The notes: generated by a model not told the origin, from the sequence alone. Shown: positions 1 through 7,427, counted from the first letter of the stretch. The stretch: DNA of 12,630 nt from UBA3855 sp964472035 (GCA_964472035.1 CAYYIT010000063.1:1-12630), one strand, 5' to 3'. A program made the numbers and translations.

Positions 1-50
1 GGGGTTGGGGTGGGGGCAGTTACATGATGCCTATCCCTAAGAAAAAGGAC

Positions 51-100
51 TTTTTGACAAGCTGAGAGCCGGACAAACGTCCGGCTCTTACTGTCAAAAA
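51..100. repeat. Extended inverted repeat downstream of dapB
   Basis: A perfect 10-bp stem (65-74 with 79-88, loop AAAC) sits inside an outer 9-bp inverted repeat, TTTTTGACA (51-59) with TGTCAAAAA (92-100). The inner hairpin has no T-tract directly beside it, but the outer T/A arms give it the layout of a bidirectional or back-up terminator behind the dapB terminator. Whether it serves a converging gene to the left of the window cannot be seen. Confidence 0.5.
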
Positions 101-128
101 TGCTCCCGTCGGTATCACTGACGGGAGC
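95..128 (-). terminator. Intrinsic terminator of dapB
   Basis: On the minus strand a 9-bp GC-rich stem (GCTCCCGTC at 102-110 with GACGGGAGC at 120-128, 9-nt loop) is followed at once by ATTTTTG. It lies about 20 nt past the dapB stop codon, the normal place and form for a rho-independent terminator. Confidence 0.85.
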
Positions 129-147
129 GTTTCCTGTGTCATTTTTA

Positions 148-912
148 TCAGACCTGCTGCATCAGCTGGCTCATGTCATACAGACCGGGCTGCTGCTTTG
201 CAAGGTACACCGCAGCATTGACTGCGCCGACTGCAAAGACTTCCTTGGAAGCGGCAGAGTGGGAGAGCGTGATGACTTCATCGTGTCCTGCGAAGATGAT
301 GTCATGCTCGCCGACGATCGTGCCGCCGCGGATGGCATGCATACCGATCTCGAGCTTGTCGCGCTTCTGACGCATGGAATGACGGTCGTATACATAGTGG
401 TAATGATTGTCGAGGGAATCATTGATCGCATCGGCGATCATCAGTGCTGTGCCGCTCGGCGCATCGAGCTTCTGGTTGTGGTGCTTCTCAACGATCTCAA
501 TGTCAAACTGTCCGCCAAGGATGGACACAGCCTTCTTGGCAAGCTGTACGAGCAGATTGATGCCCAGGGACATGTTGAAGGAGAAGAATACCGGAATGGA
601 CGCAGCAGCCTTCTTGATCTTGTTGATCTGCTCCTCATTGTATCCGGTCGTTGCTACGACGCAGGGAATACCGTTGCAGAGGCAGTAATCAAGCATATCG
701 TCAAGAATTGCGGGATTGGAGAAATCGATCAGTACATCGGGCTTTTCCTTGATGTCGGAGAACTTCTCGTAGATCGGAAAATCCCCATACTGCGCCGTGT
801 TCAGATCCACACCGGCAATGACACAGCAGTCCTCACGGTTGGAGATGGCCGCTGCTACTGCATGGCCCATCTTTCCGTTTGCGCCGGTGATCAGAATGTT
901 TACCTGTTCCAC
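148..912 (-). CDS. dapB: 4-hydroxy-tetrahydrodipicolinate reductase
   Basis: DapB reduces the product of DapA with NAD(P)H to tetrahydrodipicolinate in cytoplasmic lysine/diaminopimelate synthesis. The 254-residue protein has the N-terminal nucleotide-binding loop GANGKMG (about 10-16), the catalytic and substrate-binding stretch EKHHNQKLDAPSGTA (142-156, with H144/H145 and K148) and the C-terminal RGGTIVGEHDIIFAG (195-209). Length is normal for the family. The frame stays open to an ATG at 984, but the likely start is the GTG at 910-912: AGGAGGT lies 8 nt upstream, the family N-terminus begins there, and the longer version would run into dapA. It follows dapA after 22 nt, so the two are almost certainly co-transcribed. 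Confidence 0.95.
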   Translation of the reverse strand: MEQVNILITGANGKMGHAVAAAISNREDCCVIAGVDLNTAQYGDFPIYEKFSDIKEKPDVLIDFSNPAILDDMLDYCLCNGIPCVVATTGYNEEQINKIKKAAASIPVFFSFNMSLGINLLVQLAKKAVSILGGQFDIEIVEKHHNQKLDAPSGTALMIADAINDSLDNHYHYVYDRHSMRQKRDKLEIGMHAIRGGTIVGEHDIIFAGHDEVITLSHSAASKEVFAVGAVNAAVYLAKQQPGLYDMSQLMQQV

Positions 913-934
913 TGTTTTGTACCTCCTCGTAAGT

Positions 935-1825
935 TTATGCGAGGATGCCTGCACGCTGCATTGCGTCACGCAGCTTTGCTGCATTGGCTTCGCTCATGTC
1001 CACCAGAGGCATACGCAGGGAGCCGGCAGCCATACCCAGCATGTTCATCGCAGCCTTTACCGGAATCGGATTTACCTCGATGAAGAGATCGTTGATCACT
1101 TCCAGATAGCGCAGCTGCATTTCAATTGCCGGAGCAAAATTATTGTCGAGGCAGAGCTGGCACATCTCATGTGTTTCCTTCGGAATGATGTTGGAAAGAA
1201 CAGAGATGACGCCCTTTGCACCCAGTGCCATCATCGGTACGATGATATCATCGTTGCCGCTGTAGATGTCCATCTGATCGCCAACTGCTGCTGCTACCTG
1301 TGCGGTGTAGCTGATGTTGCCGGAAGCTTCCTTGACAGCAACGATGTTCTTGTGCTGTGCCAGAACCTTGAGTGTATCCACAGTGAAGCCCATGCCGGTA
1401 CGGCCGGGGATGTTGTAGAGAATGATCGGGATGTTCACGCTGTCCGCGATCATGGTGAAGTGCTTGATCAGACCTGCCTGTGTGGTCTTGTTGTAGTAGG
1501 GAGTCACGATCAGCAGACCGTCTGCACCGAGCTTTTCCGCTTCCATGGACAGAGCAATAGCGGTCTTGGTGTCGTTGCTGCCGGTTCCAGCGATGACAGG
1601 AACGCGGTGTGCGGTGCGCTCTACTGCGTAGCGGATGCATTCGAGATGCTCCTCTTCGCTCATGGTAGAGGCTTCGCCGGTCGTGCCGCAGATGATAATG
1701 GCGTCAGTGCCATTCTCGATCTGGTAATCAATATTGGTGCCGAGTCCCTCAAAATTGATGGAACCATCCTCGTTGAACGGAGTAATGATCGCAACGCCGG
1801 CACCGGTAAAAATTGTGTTCTTCAT
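935..1825 (-). CDS. dapA: 4-hydroxy-tetrahydrodipicolinate synthase
   Basis: DapA condenses aspartate semialdehyde with pyruvate, the first committed step of the lysine/diaminopimelate branch. The 296-residue TIM-barrel protein is of usual length. It shows the family CGTTGE motif (46-51), the active-site tyrosine in ILYNIPGRTG (Y137) and the Schiff-base lysine in AVKEASG (K165). GGAGG lies 7 nt before the ATG. It is followed closely by dapB, while about 290 nt holding a multi-hairpin repeat separates it from asd upstream. No convincing separate promoter was found in that gap, so read-through from the asd promoter is likely, though an undetected promoter is possible. Confidence 0.96.
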   Translation of the reverse strand: MKNTIFTGAGVAIITPFNEDGSINFEGLGTNIDYQIENGTDAIIICGTTGEASTMSEEEHLECIRYAVERTAHRVPVIAGTGSNDTKTAIALSMEAEKLGADGLLIVTPYYNKTTQAGLIKHFTMIADSVNIPIILYNIPGRTGMGFTVDTLKVLAQHKNIVAVKEASGNISYTAQVAAAVGDQMDIYSGNDDIIVPMMALGAKGVISVLSNIIPKETHEMCQLCLDNNFAPAIEMQLRYLEVINDLFIEVNPIPVKAAMNMLGMAAGSLRMPLVDMSEANAAKLRDAMQRAGILA

Positions 1826-1927
1826 AAAAATTCCTCCAAATGTGGTTTTGGATCAATGAAGTGTATGTCTCATAAGCAGCGGGATTCTGCTCAGAACTTT
1901 GCCAGGAAGGTGAACCTGTAATCTAAG

Positions 1928-2094
1928 CATTTTCAAATTAGTCCATCGGGCTGATTTGAAAATGGCTCGGGATTCCAAAGGGATCACATCCCTTCGCCCT
2001 TAACCGAGGCAGGATGCTGTCTGAGGTGAGCGGGTGTGCCGCCATTGGATCAAAAGGCGGCTGGCAGGGGTGTGGGGGCAGAGCCCCCACTGCC
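1928..2094. repeat. Multi-hairpin intergenic repeat, copy 1 (asd-dapA)
   Basis: Read on the minus strand after asd, the element has a GC-rich hairpin (2072-2079 with 2083-2090, loop of 3), then a GCCGCC/GGCGGC pair (2038-2043 with 2056-2061), a hairpin AAGGGAT-CAC-ATCCCTT (1978-1994), the tag GGGATTCC, and an AT-rich 11-bp stem (1928-1938 with 1954-1964). The same order of GC hairpin, AAGGGAT hairpin, GGGATTCC and AT hairpin recurs at 5941-6045, which marks it as a repeat family. No T-tract follows the hairpins, so it is not a classic terminator. It may reduce read-through or protect the 3' end of the asd mRNA. Edges are approximate. Confidence 0.7.
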
Positions 2095-2116
2095 TTACGA
2101 ATACAATGCACTTATA

Positions 2117-3196
2117 TTAGTCGAAATAGCCCTTAGCAGCGAGGAGTTCTGCGAGGAGAACTGCACCGCCGGCTGCGCCTCTGAGGGTGTTGTGGGAGAG
2201 GCAAACGAACTTGTAGTCATACTGTGTATCTTCACGCAGACGGCCAACGGATACAGCCATACCCTTTTCCAGATTTCTGTCGAGGTTTGCCTGCGGTCTG
2301 TTGTCCTCTGTGAAATAATGCAGGAACTGCTTCGGTGCGGACGGCAGCTCCAGCTCCTGCGGAATGCCCTTGAACTCTTCCCAGAGCTTGAGGATCTCTT
2401 CCTTAGTGGGCTTCTGCTCGAAGGATACGAATACTGCTGCGGTGTGACCATCGGAAACCGGAACACGCAGGCACTGTGTGGTGATGGAAGGGGACTGTGC
2501 CTTTACGATTTCGCCGTTCTCGATGGTACCCCATACCTTCAGCGGCTCCTGCTCGGACTTTTCTTCCTCGCCGCCGATGAACGGAATCAGGTTGTCTACC
2601 ATTTCCGGCCATGTCTCGAAGGTCTTGCCTGCGCCGGAAATTGCCTGATAAGTACAAGCCAGCACGTTCTTCAGACCGAACTTCTTCAGCGGATGCAGAG
2701 CGGGAACATAGCTCTGGATGGAGCAGTTGGACTTGACTGCCACGAAGCCGCGCTTTGTACCGAGACGCTTTCTCTGGGACTCGATGATCTCGATATGCTC
2801 GGGGTTGATCTCCGGCACTACCATCGGTACGTCGGGAGTGAAGCGATGTGCGGAGTTATTGGAAACGACCGGGCACTCTGCCTTTGCGTAAGCCTCTTCC
2901 AGAGCCTTGATCTCATCCTTCTTCATGTCAACTGCGCAGAATACGAAATCTACCTCAGCTGCGATGGACTCGATCTCGGTGTTCAGATCGCGGATGATCA
3001 TGTTCTTCATGCTCTCGGGCATGGGAGTCTTCATTGCCCAGCGGCTGCCGACTGCTTCCTCATATGTCTTACCTGCGCTTCTGGGGGATGCTGCGAGTAC
3101 CTTTACGTTGAACCAAGGATGATTCTCCAGCAGGGTAGCAAAACGCTGACCTACCATACCTGTTGCACCAAGGATACCTACATTAAACTGCTTCAT
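2117..3196 (-). CDS. asd: Aspartate-semialdehyde dehydrogenase, archaeal/fungal-type
   Basis: Asd reduces aspartyl phosphate to aspartate semialdehyde with NADPH, the branch point for lysine/diaminopimelate and for homoserine, threonine and methionine. The 359-residue protein begins with the nucleotide-binding GILGATGMVGQRF (7-19). The catalytic cysteine is in KSNCSIQSY (C158) and the active-site histidine in RVPVSDGHTAAVFV (H251). The SDGHTAAVF form and the SNNSAHR stretch (112-118) fit the archaeal/fungal class better than the E. coli type. The frame runs on to an ATG at 3286, but the start at 3196 follows GGAG by 7 nt and fits the family N-terminus; the upstream part would overlap the terminator. 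It is the first gene after a lysine riboswitch. Confidence 0.95.
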   Translation of the reverse strand: MKQFNVGILGATGMVGQRFATLLENHPWFNVKVLAASPRSAGKTYEEAVGSRWAMKTPMPESMKNMIIRDLNTEIESIAAEVDFVFCAVDMKKDEIKALEEAYAKAECPVVSNNSAHRFTPDVPMVVPEINPEHIEIIESQRKRLGTKRGFVAVKSNCSIQSYVPALHPLKKFGLKNVLACTYQAISGAGKTFETWPEMVDNLIPFIGGEEEKSEQEPLKVWGTIENGEIVKAQSPSITTQCLRVPVSDGHTAAVFVSFEQKPTKEEILKLWEEFKGIPQELELPSAPKQFLHYFTEDNRPQANLDRNLEKGMAVSVGRLREDTQYDYKFVCLSHNTLRGAAGGAVLLAELLAAKGYFD

Positions 3197-3207
3197 GACA
3201 CTACTCC

Positions 3208-3236
3208 TATCCTGAACGGCAGGATACAGCCGTTCA
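3208..3236 (-). other. Two overlapping hairpins before the asd ribosome site
   Basis: Between the leader terminator and the asd start, one 8-bp stem (TGAACGGC at 3213-3220 with GCCGTTCA at 3229-3236) and one 6-bp stem (3208-3213 with 3221-3226) share bases and cannot form together. The second ends right beside the GGAG at 3204-3207. This could tune translation, but it may be chance or plain mRNA structure. Confidence 0.35.
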
Positions 3237-3257
3237 AAAAAATTTTTGCAAATATTG

Positions 3258-3279
3258 AAAAAACCGGTTGAAAACCGGC
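3258..3279 (-). terminator. asd: Riboswitch-controlled terminator in the asd leader
   Basis: On the minus strand CCGGTT-TTC-AACCGG-type pairing (3264-3269 with 3273-3278, 3-nt loop) is followed by six T (3258-3263). It lies about 40 nt after the lysine aptamer and 60 nt before asd, the usual expression platform of a transcription-terminating L-box. The bases just before it (3280-3289) are perfectly complementary to the 3' part of the aptamer (3334-3343). Confidence 0.85.
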
Positions 3280-3318
3280 TCATCATGCGTTATAATAGAT
3301 ACTGGGCGTTGTATTGCC

Positions 3319-3479
3319 GATAGCACTCCATCACGCATGATGACAGTGCAGCACCTCTTCGGTACAGCACCAGAAACAAAGCTGCTCAGGCTTTGGATCT
3401 TCGGCGGCATTGCCTTTGACAGCTCTTCATGGGAGTGAGCCTCCTCAGAACTGCTACTCATCGCAGCCGCACCTCTATC
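3319..3479 (-). promoter_or_regulatory. Lysine riboswitch (L-box aptamer)
   Basis: The minus strand carries conserved L-box pieces in order: AGAGGTGC with GATGAGTAGCAG at the 5' end, the core AAGGCAATGCCGCCGAAG about 60 nt later, a hairpin pairing CAAAGC with GCTTTG, then CTGG, and a closing arm ending in GAGTGCTATC. P1 is GATAG with CTATC (+ strand 3475-3479 and 3319-3323). P5 is visible as GCACT/AGTGC outside CATCA-TGCG-TGATG. About 160 nt matches the class. In known L-boxes of this type, lysine binding favours the downstream terminator, so asd and probably dapA-dapB would be switched off when lysine is plentiful. Recognised by eye, not by a covariance model. Confidence 0.93.
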
Positions 3480-3487
3480 CTACATAT

Positions 3488-3516
3488 ATGATAGCATTTC
3501 TTGACGCATTTGTCAA
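3488..3516 (-). promoter_or_regulatory. Sigma-70-type promoter of the asd leader
   Basis: On the minus strand a consensus -35 TTGACA (3511-3516) is followed after exactly 17 bp by TATCAT (3488-3493). Transcription would begin within a few bases of the riboswitch 5' end, as expected for a leader promoter. Confidence 0.85.
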
Positions 3517-3529
3517 GATGAAATTTATG
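3501..3529 (+). promoter_or_regulatory. Probable promoter of queA
   Basis: TTGACG (3501-3506), a 17-bp spacer and TTTATG (3524-3529) lie just before queA. The -10 match is weak. The two divergent -35 boxes form a single palindrome, TTGAC-N6-GTCAA (3501-3516), so the queA and asd promoters overlap and polymerase probably cannot occupy both at once. Confidence 0.5.
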
Positions 3530-3546
3530 AAAAACAGGGAGATACT

Positions 3547-4581
3547 ATGAAAAAATCTGATTTTTACTATGATTTGCCGGAAAATCTGATCGCGCAGCAT
3601 CCGGTCGAGCCGAGAAATTCCTCCAGAATGATGTCCGTTGACCGGAATACCGGTGCGATCGACCATCTGCATTTCTATGACCTTGAAGCACTGCTGCGTC
3701 CGGGAGATCTGCTCGTGCTGAATGATTCCAGAGTACTGCCGGCCCGTCTCTACGGTGAGAAGGAAGGTACCGGCAGTTTTGTCGAATTCCTCCTGCTGTC
3801 CCAGCGCGGCGACAAGATCTGGGAGATCATCTGCCGTCCCGGCAAGAAATGCAAGCCCGGTGCACGCTTCTCCTTCGGCGGAGGCAGGCTCCGCGCCGAG
3901 GTACTCGAAGTCCTCGATGACGGCAACCGCGTCGTGCAGTTTGAATGCGAGGGAAATTTCTACACGGCACTCGAGAATGTCGGACAGATGCCGCTGCCCC
4001 CCTATATTACTGAGAAACTCGAGGATCAGGAACGCTACCAGACCGTCTATTCCAGAGAGCTGGGTTCTGCTGCAGCGCCCACAGCCGGTCTGCATTTTAC
4101 AAAGGAAATGCTCGCTGCCCTGCAGGAAAAGGGCGTCAATATCGCCTATGTGACGCTCCATGTCGGCCTCGGAACCTTCCGTCCCGTCAAGGAGGATGAT
4201 ATCCTAAAGCATCATATGCACACCGAACATTTCATGCTACCGCAGGAGACGGCCGATCTGATCAACCAAACCAAAGCAAACGGCGACCGCGTGATTTCTG
4301 TCGGCACTACCTCCTGCAGAACGCTTGAGAGCGCTGCACAGGTCTGCAAGGGAGCGCTGACCGCCTGCGAGTGCGATACCAGCATCTTTATTTATCCCGG
4401 ATACGAATTCCAGGTGATTGACGGCCTGATCACGAATTTCCACCTGCCGGAGAGTACGCTCATCATGCTGGTTTCCGCATTCATGGGCTATGAGAATACG
4501 ATGCACGCCTATCAAGTCGCCGTGGAGGAGGCGTACCGCTTCTTCAGCTTCGGTGATGCGATGGCGATCCTTCCTGAATAA
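3547..4581 (+). CDS. queA: tRNA preQ1(34) S-adenosylmethionine ribosyltransferase-isomerase
   Basis: QueA transfers and rearranges the ribosyl part of S-adenosylmethionine onto preQ1 at the wobble base of Asp, Asn, His and Tyr tRNAs, giving epoxyqueuosine. The 344-residue protein is full length and shows the family blocks MPLPPYI (148-154), AAPTAGLHFT (176-185), VGLGTFRPV (206-214), GTTSCRTLES (253-262), TNFHLPESTLIMLVSAF (296-312) and YRFFSFGDAM (330-339). The ATG follows AGGGAG by about 6 nt. It stands alone: divergent from asd and closed by a terminator. No tgt or other queuosine gene is in the window, so the partner enzymes must lie elsewhere. Confidence 0.97.
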   Translation: MKKSDFYYDLPENLIAQHPVEPRNSSRMMSVDRNTGAIDHLHFYDLEALLRPGDLLVLNDSRVLPARLYGEKEGTGSFVEFLLLSQRGDKIWEIICRPGKKCKPGARFSFGGGRLRAEVLEVLDDGNRVVQFECEGNFYTALENVGQMPLPPYITEKLEDQERYQTVYSRELGSAAAPTAGLHFTKEMLAALQEKGVNIAYVTLHVGLGTFRPVKEDDILKHHMHTEHFMLPQETADLINQTKANGDRVISVGTTSCRTLESAAQVCKGALTACECDTSIFIYPGYEFQVIDGLITNFHLPESTLIMLVSAFMGYENTMHAYQVAVEEAYRFFSFGDAMAILPE

Positions 4582-4582
4582 C

Positions 4583-4634
4583 AAAATGGGTATTTCCGAT
4601 CATGCCGGAAATACCCTTTCTTGTTTGTTTTTCT
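4583..4634. terminator. Bidirectional terminator between queA and apgM
   Basis: An 11-bp stem (4588-4598 with 4606-4616, 7-nt loop) has T-rich sequence on its right for queA (4617-4634) and AAAA on its left (4583-4586), which becomes a short T-tract on the minus strand. It therefore serves both converging genes. It begins 2 nt after the queA stop. Confidence 0.88.
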
Positions 4635-4637
4635 TGC

Positions 4638-5843
4638 TTACTTTACAAAGCGTTCCATGATGGTGTAGCCGGGCTGGATGAACAGTCCGGTTTCGGCTGC
4701 TGTCTTTTCGCAGAAGCCTTCCACACCGGTATCGTCCTTCGTGCTGTCATACATGAAGAACGGGATCGGATCGTTGGTATGTGTCATCAGGGACAGGGGA
4801 GTTGCATGGTCGGGAGTGACCAGAACCTTGAAATCGCCCTGGCTGCGCAGATATTCTGTTACAGGGCCGAGGATGGTCTTGTCAATGATGGAGATCGCCT
4901 TCACCTTGTTCTGGATCTCATTTCTGTGACCGCACTCGTCCGGAGCTTCCACATGGATGTAAACGAAATCCTGACCGTTTTTGAATTCCTCGATGGCAGC
5001 CTGTGCCTTGCCCTCGAAATTGGTGTCGATGTAGCCGGTCACGCCGTCCACATGGACAACATTCATGTTCGCGAACTTGCCGATGCCCTTGAGCAGGTCC
5101 ACTGCGGAGATCATGGAGCCCTTCAGACCGTACTTTTCCTTGAAGTCATCGAGCAGCGCACGGGTGCCTTCGCCCCAGAGCCAGATGCTGTTGGCAGGAC
5201 GCTTGCCGTTCTTGATACGCTCCAGATTGACCGGATGATCCTTGAGCAGATCGTAGGACTTCACCATCAGATCGTAGAGTTTTGCAGCGTTCGGATGGGT
5301 CGGGATGTATTCCTTGATGGGCTTGCCGGTGATGTCGTGGGGCGGTGTCAGTGCACCGATATCCATGGTACCGTTGTCCCAGATCAGGCAGTGACGGTAG
5401 CTGACGCCGTTATAGAACGTGAATTCCTCGTTGTTGAGGTGCTCAGCGAGGTACTTTACCAGAATCTCAGCCTCCTCGGAGGAGATATCGTCGGCGCAGT
5501 AGTCGAGGATGGTCTTGTCCTCGTAGTTGGCATCATCCGTCAGTGTGACGAGATTGCAGCGCAGGGAAACGTCGGTGGTCTTCATATCGATGCCGATGCT
5601 GCCTGCCTCCAGCGGAGAACGTCCGGTATAGTATTTCTTCGGATCATAGCCCATAATGGAAAGGTTGGCAACGTCGCTGCCGGGCTTCATGCCGTCATCC
5701 ACGCTCTTGACAAGACCAACGGTCGCGGTTCTTGCGAGCTTGTCGATGTTGGGTGTGTCCGCAGCCTCGAGCGGCGTCTTGCCGTCCAGCTCCGGGATCG
5801 GATAGTCAGCCATACCATCGAAAAGTACTACTAAGTATTTCAT
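4638..5843 (-). CDS. apgM: ApgM-family phosphomutase; possible homoserine kinase
   Basis: A 401-residue alkaline-phosphatase-superfamily protein of the archaeal-type cofactor-independent phosphoglycerate mutase family. Metal-site and nucleophile positions are visible: D9 in FDGMAD, S56 in GSDVANLS, D302/H306 in APDECGH, D345/H346 in TPDHATPLS and H355 in THTNDP. ANSIWLWGEG (218-227) is a family block. One branch of this family was proposed to be a non-orthologous homoserine kinase in bacteria lacking ThrB. Its nearness to asd and to an ACT-domain gene favours that role, making O-phosphohomoserine for threonine, but sequence alone does not exclude phosphoglycerate mutase. The ATG follows GGAG by 8 nt. 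It lies about 210 nt after the PFL gene with a repeat between them; no clear own promoter was seen. Confidence 0.85.
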   Translation of the reverse strand: MKYLVVLFDGMADYPIPELDGKTPLEAADTPNIDKLARTATVGLVKSVDDGMKPGSDVANLSIMGYDPKKYYTGRSPLEAGSIGIDMKTTDVSLRCNLVTLTDDANYEDKTILDYCADDISSEEAEILVKYLAEHLNNEEFTFYNGVSYRHCLIWDNGTMDIGALTPPHDITGKPIKEYIPTHPNAAKLYDLMVKSYDLLKDHPVNLERIKNGKRPANSIWLWGEGTRALLDDFKEKYGLKGSMISAVDLLKGIGKFANMNVVHVDGVTGYIDTNFEGKAQAAIEEFKNGQDFVYIHVEAPDECGHRNEIQNKVKAISIIDKTILGPVTEYLRSQGDFKVLVTPDHATPLSLMTHTNDPIPFFMYDSTKDDTGVEGFCEKTAAETGLFIQPGYTIMERFVK

Positions 5844-5914
5844 AATTTCTACTCCTTATATAGAGATTGAAAATAAACATCCATTTTGAGGGAGGACTGT
5901 TCCTGCACTCCTGC

Positions 5915-6045
5915 CAAGAATGCTATTCTTGCAATGCTAACGTTTTGTAATTGTGCCCCAAAGGGGTGCAATTACAAAACGACATGGGATTCCAAAGGGA
6001 TGACATCCCTTTGGCAGGGGGTGCAGGGGGACAGCGTCCCCCTGC
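5915..6045. repeat. Multi-hairpin intergenic repeat, copy 2 (PFL-apgM)
   Basis: Beginning about 10 nt after the PFL stop (minus strand), the element holds a 10-bp GC stem (6023-6032 with 6036-6045, loop of 3), a 10-bp stem CCAAAGGGAT-GAC-ATCCCTTTGG (5992-6014), the tag GGGATTCC, a 13-bp AT-rich stem (5941-5953 with 5969-5981) that itself encloses CCCC-AAA-GGGG, and a small 7-bp hairpin (5915-5921 with 5925-5931). The order and the GGGATTCCAAAGGGAT core match copy 1 between asd and dapA. Stems are longer and more perfect here, so selection on structure is likely. Function unknown: 3'-end protection, attenuation or a small mobile repeat. Confidence 0.72.
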
Positions 6046-6055
6046 AAAGAGACGC

Positions 6056-7414
6056 TTAGTTTTTAATGCTGTGCATCGGTGCAGGAATTCTGCCGCCGCG
6101 GGAGATGAACTTTGCAGGGGACTTGCGGTTGATCGGCATGACCGGACCGCTGCCGAGCAGGCCACCGAATTCAAGCATATCGCCTTCATCCATGCCGATG
6201 GCAGGGATCAGACGCACTGCGGTGGTCTTATTGTTCACCATACCGATGGCTGCTTCGTCCGCGATGATCGCGGAGATGGTCTCTGCGGTGATATCGCCGG
6301 GAACGACGATCATATCCAGACCTACGGAGCAGACTGCGGTCATTGCTTCGAGCTTTTCAAGGCTGAGGGTGCCGGCAAGTGCCGCATCGATCATGCCCTG
6401 ATCCTCGGATACGGGAATGAACGCGCCGGACAGACCTCCGACATTGGAGGAAGCCATGACGCCGCCCTTCTTGACTGCATCGTTGAGCAGTGCAAGTGCA
6501 GCTGTGGTGCCGTGCGTACCGCACTGCTCCAGACCCATGCCCTCAAGGATATGCGCAACGCTGTCGCCGACTGCCGGCGTGGGCGCGAGGGAGAGGTCAA
6601 CGATACCGAACGGAACGCCCAGCATCTTGGAAGCTCTGGAGCCGACCAGCTGACCCATACGGGTCACCTTGAATGCGGTCTTCTTGATCACGTCCGCAAT
6701 GCCATCAATGGTAGCATCGGGGTATTTTTCGATCGCTGCACGGACAACGCCGGGGCCGGATACGCCGACATTGATGACGCAGTCGGGCTCGCCGGGGCCG
6801 TGGAAGGCACCTGCCATGAAGGGGTTGTCTTCGGGGGCGTTGCAGAATACCACGAGCTTTGCGGGACCGATGCACTGACGGTCCGCTGTGATCTTTGCAG
6901 ATTCCAGGATCACTTCGCCCATGATCTTCACTGCATCCATATTGATGCCGCTCTTGCTGGAGCCAACATTGACGGAGGAGCAGATGTTCGTTGTCACGGA
7001 CAGTGCCTCCGGAATGGACTTGATCAGAGCAAGATCGCCTGCGCTGAAGCCCTTCTGCACGAGGGCAGAATAGCCGCCGATGAAGTTGACGCCGCAGGTG
7101 TCCGCCGCTCTCTGGAGTGCCAGTGCGAACTTGACGGGATTGTCATTCGGGCAGGCTGCCGCGAGCATTGCGATGGGAGTCACGGAAATACGCTTGTTCA
7201 CGATCGGAATGCCGTATTCCTTTTCGATCTGCTCACCGACCTTGACGAGATTGGCAGCCTTGGTCGTGATCTTATTATAGACCTTTTCGCATGCCTTGTC
7301 GATGTCGGGATCGATGCAGTCGAGCAGGGAAATACCCATGGTAATGGTACGAATATCCAGACACTCATCCTGAATCATGCGGATGGTTTCCAGAATATCA
7401 AATGTATTGAGCAT
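6056..7414 (-). CDS. PFL-family protein (UPF0210/DUF711)
   Basis: A 452-residue protein of the UPF0210 family, distantly related to pyruvate formate-lyase and of unknown biochemical role. Family blocks include FIGGYSALVQKG (111-122), VNVGSSKSGINMDAV (148-162), LAPTPAVGDSVAHILE (276-291), CGTHGTTAALALLNDA (298-313) and SSNVGGLSGAFIPVSED (322-338). No signal peptide or membrane segment; it should be cytoplasmic. The start at 7414 follows GAGGTG by 6 nt, and only 13 nt separate it from the ACT gene before it. The ACT (UPF0237) and UPF0210 pair is conserved in many Firmicutes, so they probably act together, perhaps with the ACT protein sensing an amino acid. No radical-enzyme function can be claimed from this sequence. 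Confidence 0.93.
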   Translation of the reverse strand: MLNTFDILETIRMIQDECLDIRTITMGISLLDCIDPDIDKACEKVYNKITTKAANLVKVGEQIEKEYGIPIVNKRISVTPIAMLAAACPNDNPVKFALALQRAADTCGVNFIGGYSALVQKGFSAGDLALIKSIPEALSVTTNICSSVNVGSSKSGINMDAVKIMGEVILESAKITADRQCIGPAKLVVFCNAPEDNPFMAGAFHGPGEPDCVINVGVSGPGVVRAAIEKYPDATIDGIADVIKKTAFKVTRMGQLVGSRASKMLGVPFGIVDLSLAPTPAVGDSVAHILEGMGLEQCGTHGTTAALALLNDAVKKGGVMASSNVGGLSGAFIPVSEDQGMIDAALAGTLSLEKLEAMTAVCSVGLDMIVVPGDITAETISAIIADEAAIGMVNNKTTAVRLIPAIGMDEGDMLEFGGLLGSGPVMPINRKSPAKFISRGGRIPAPMHSIKN

Positions 7415-7427
7415 GATTTCACCTCAT

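Noticed and set aside
1..25. G-rich start of the window, GGGGTTGGGGTGGGGG
   Set aside because: It could be a G-quadruplex or a cut copy of the intergenic repeat, but only three G-runs are visible and the rest lies outside the window.
1826..1927. Separate promoter or T-box before dapA
   Set aside because: No -35/-10 pair with proper spacing and no T-box sequence could be found.
2036..3271. Open frame of 411 codons opposite asd; similar long frames opposite dapB, dapA, apgM and the malic enzyme
   Set aside because: These arise from codon bias on the coding strand. None has a recognisable domain or a good start signal.
3234..3461. 75-codon minus-strand frame within the asd leader
   Set aside because: It covers the lysine riboswitch and terminator; the sequence is explained by RNA structure.
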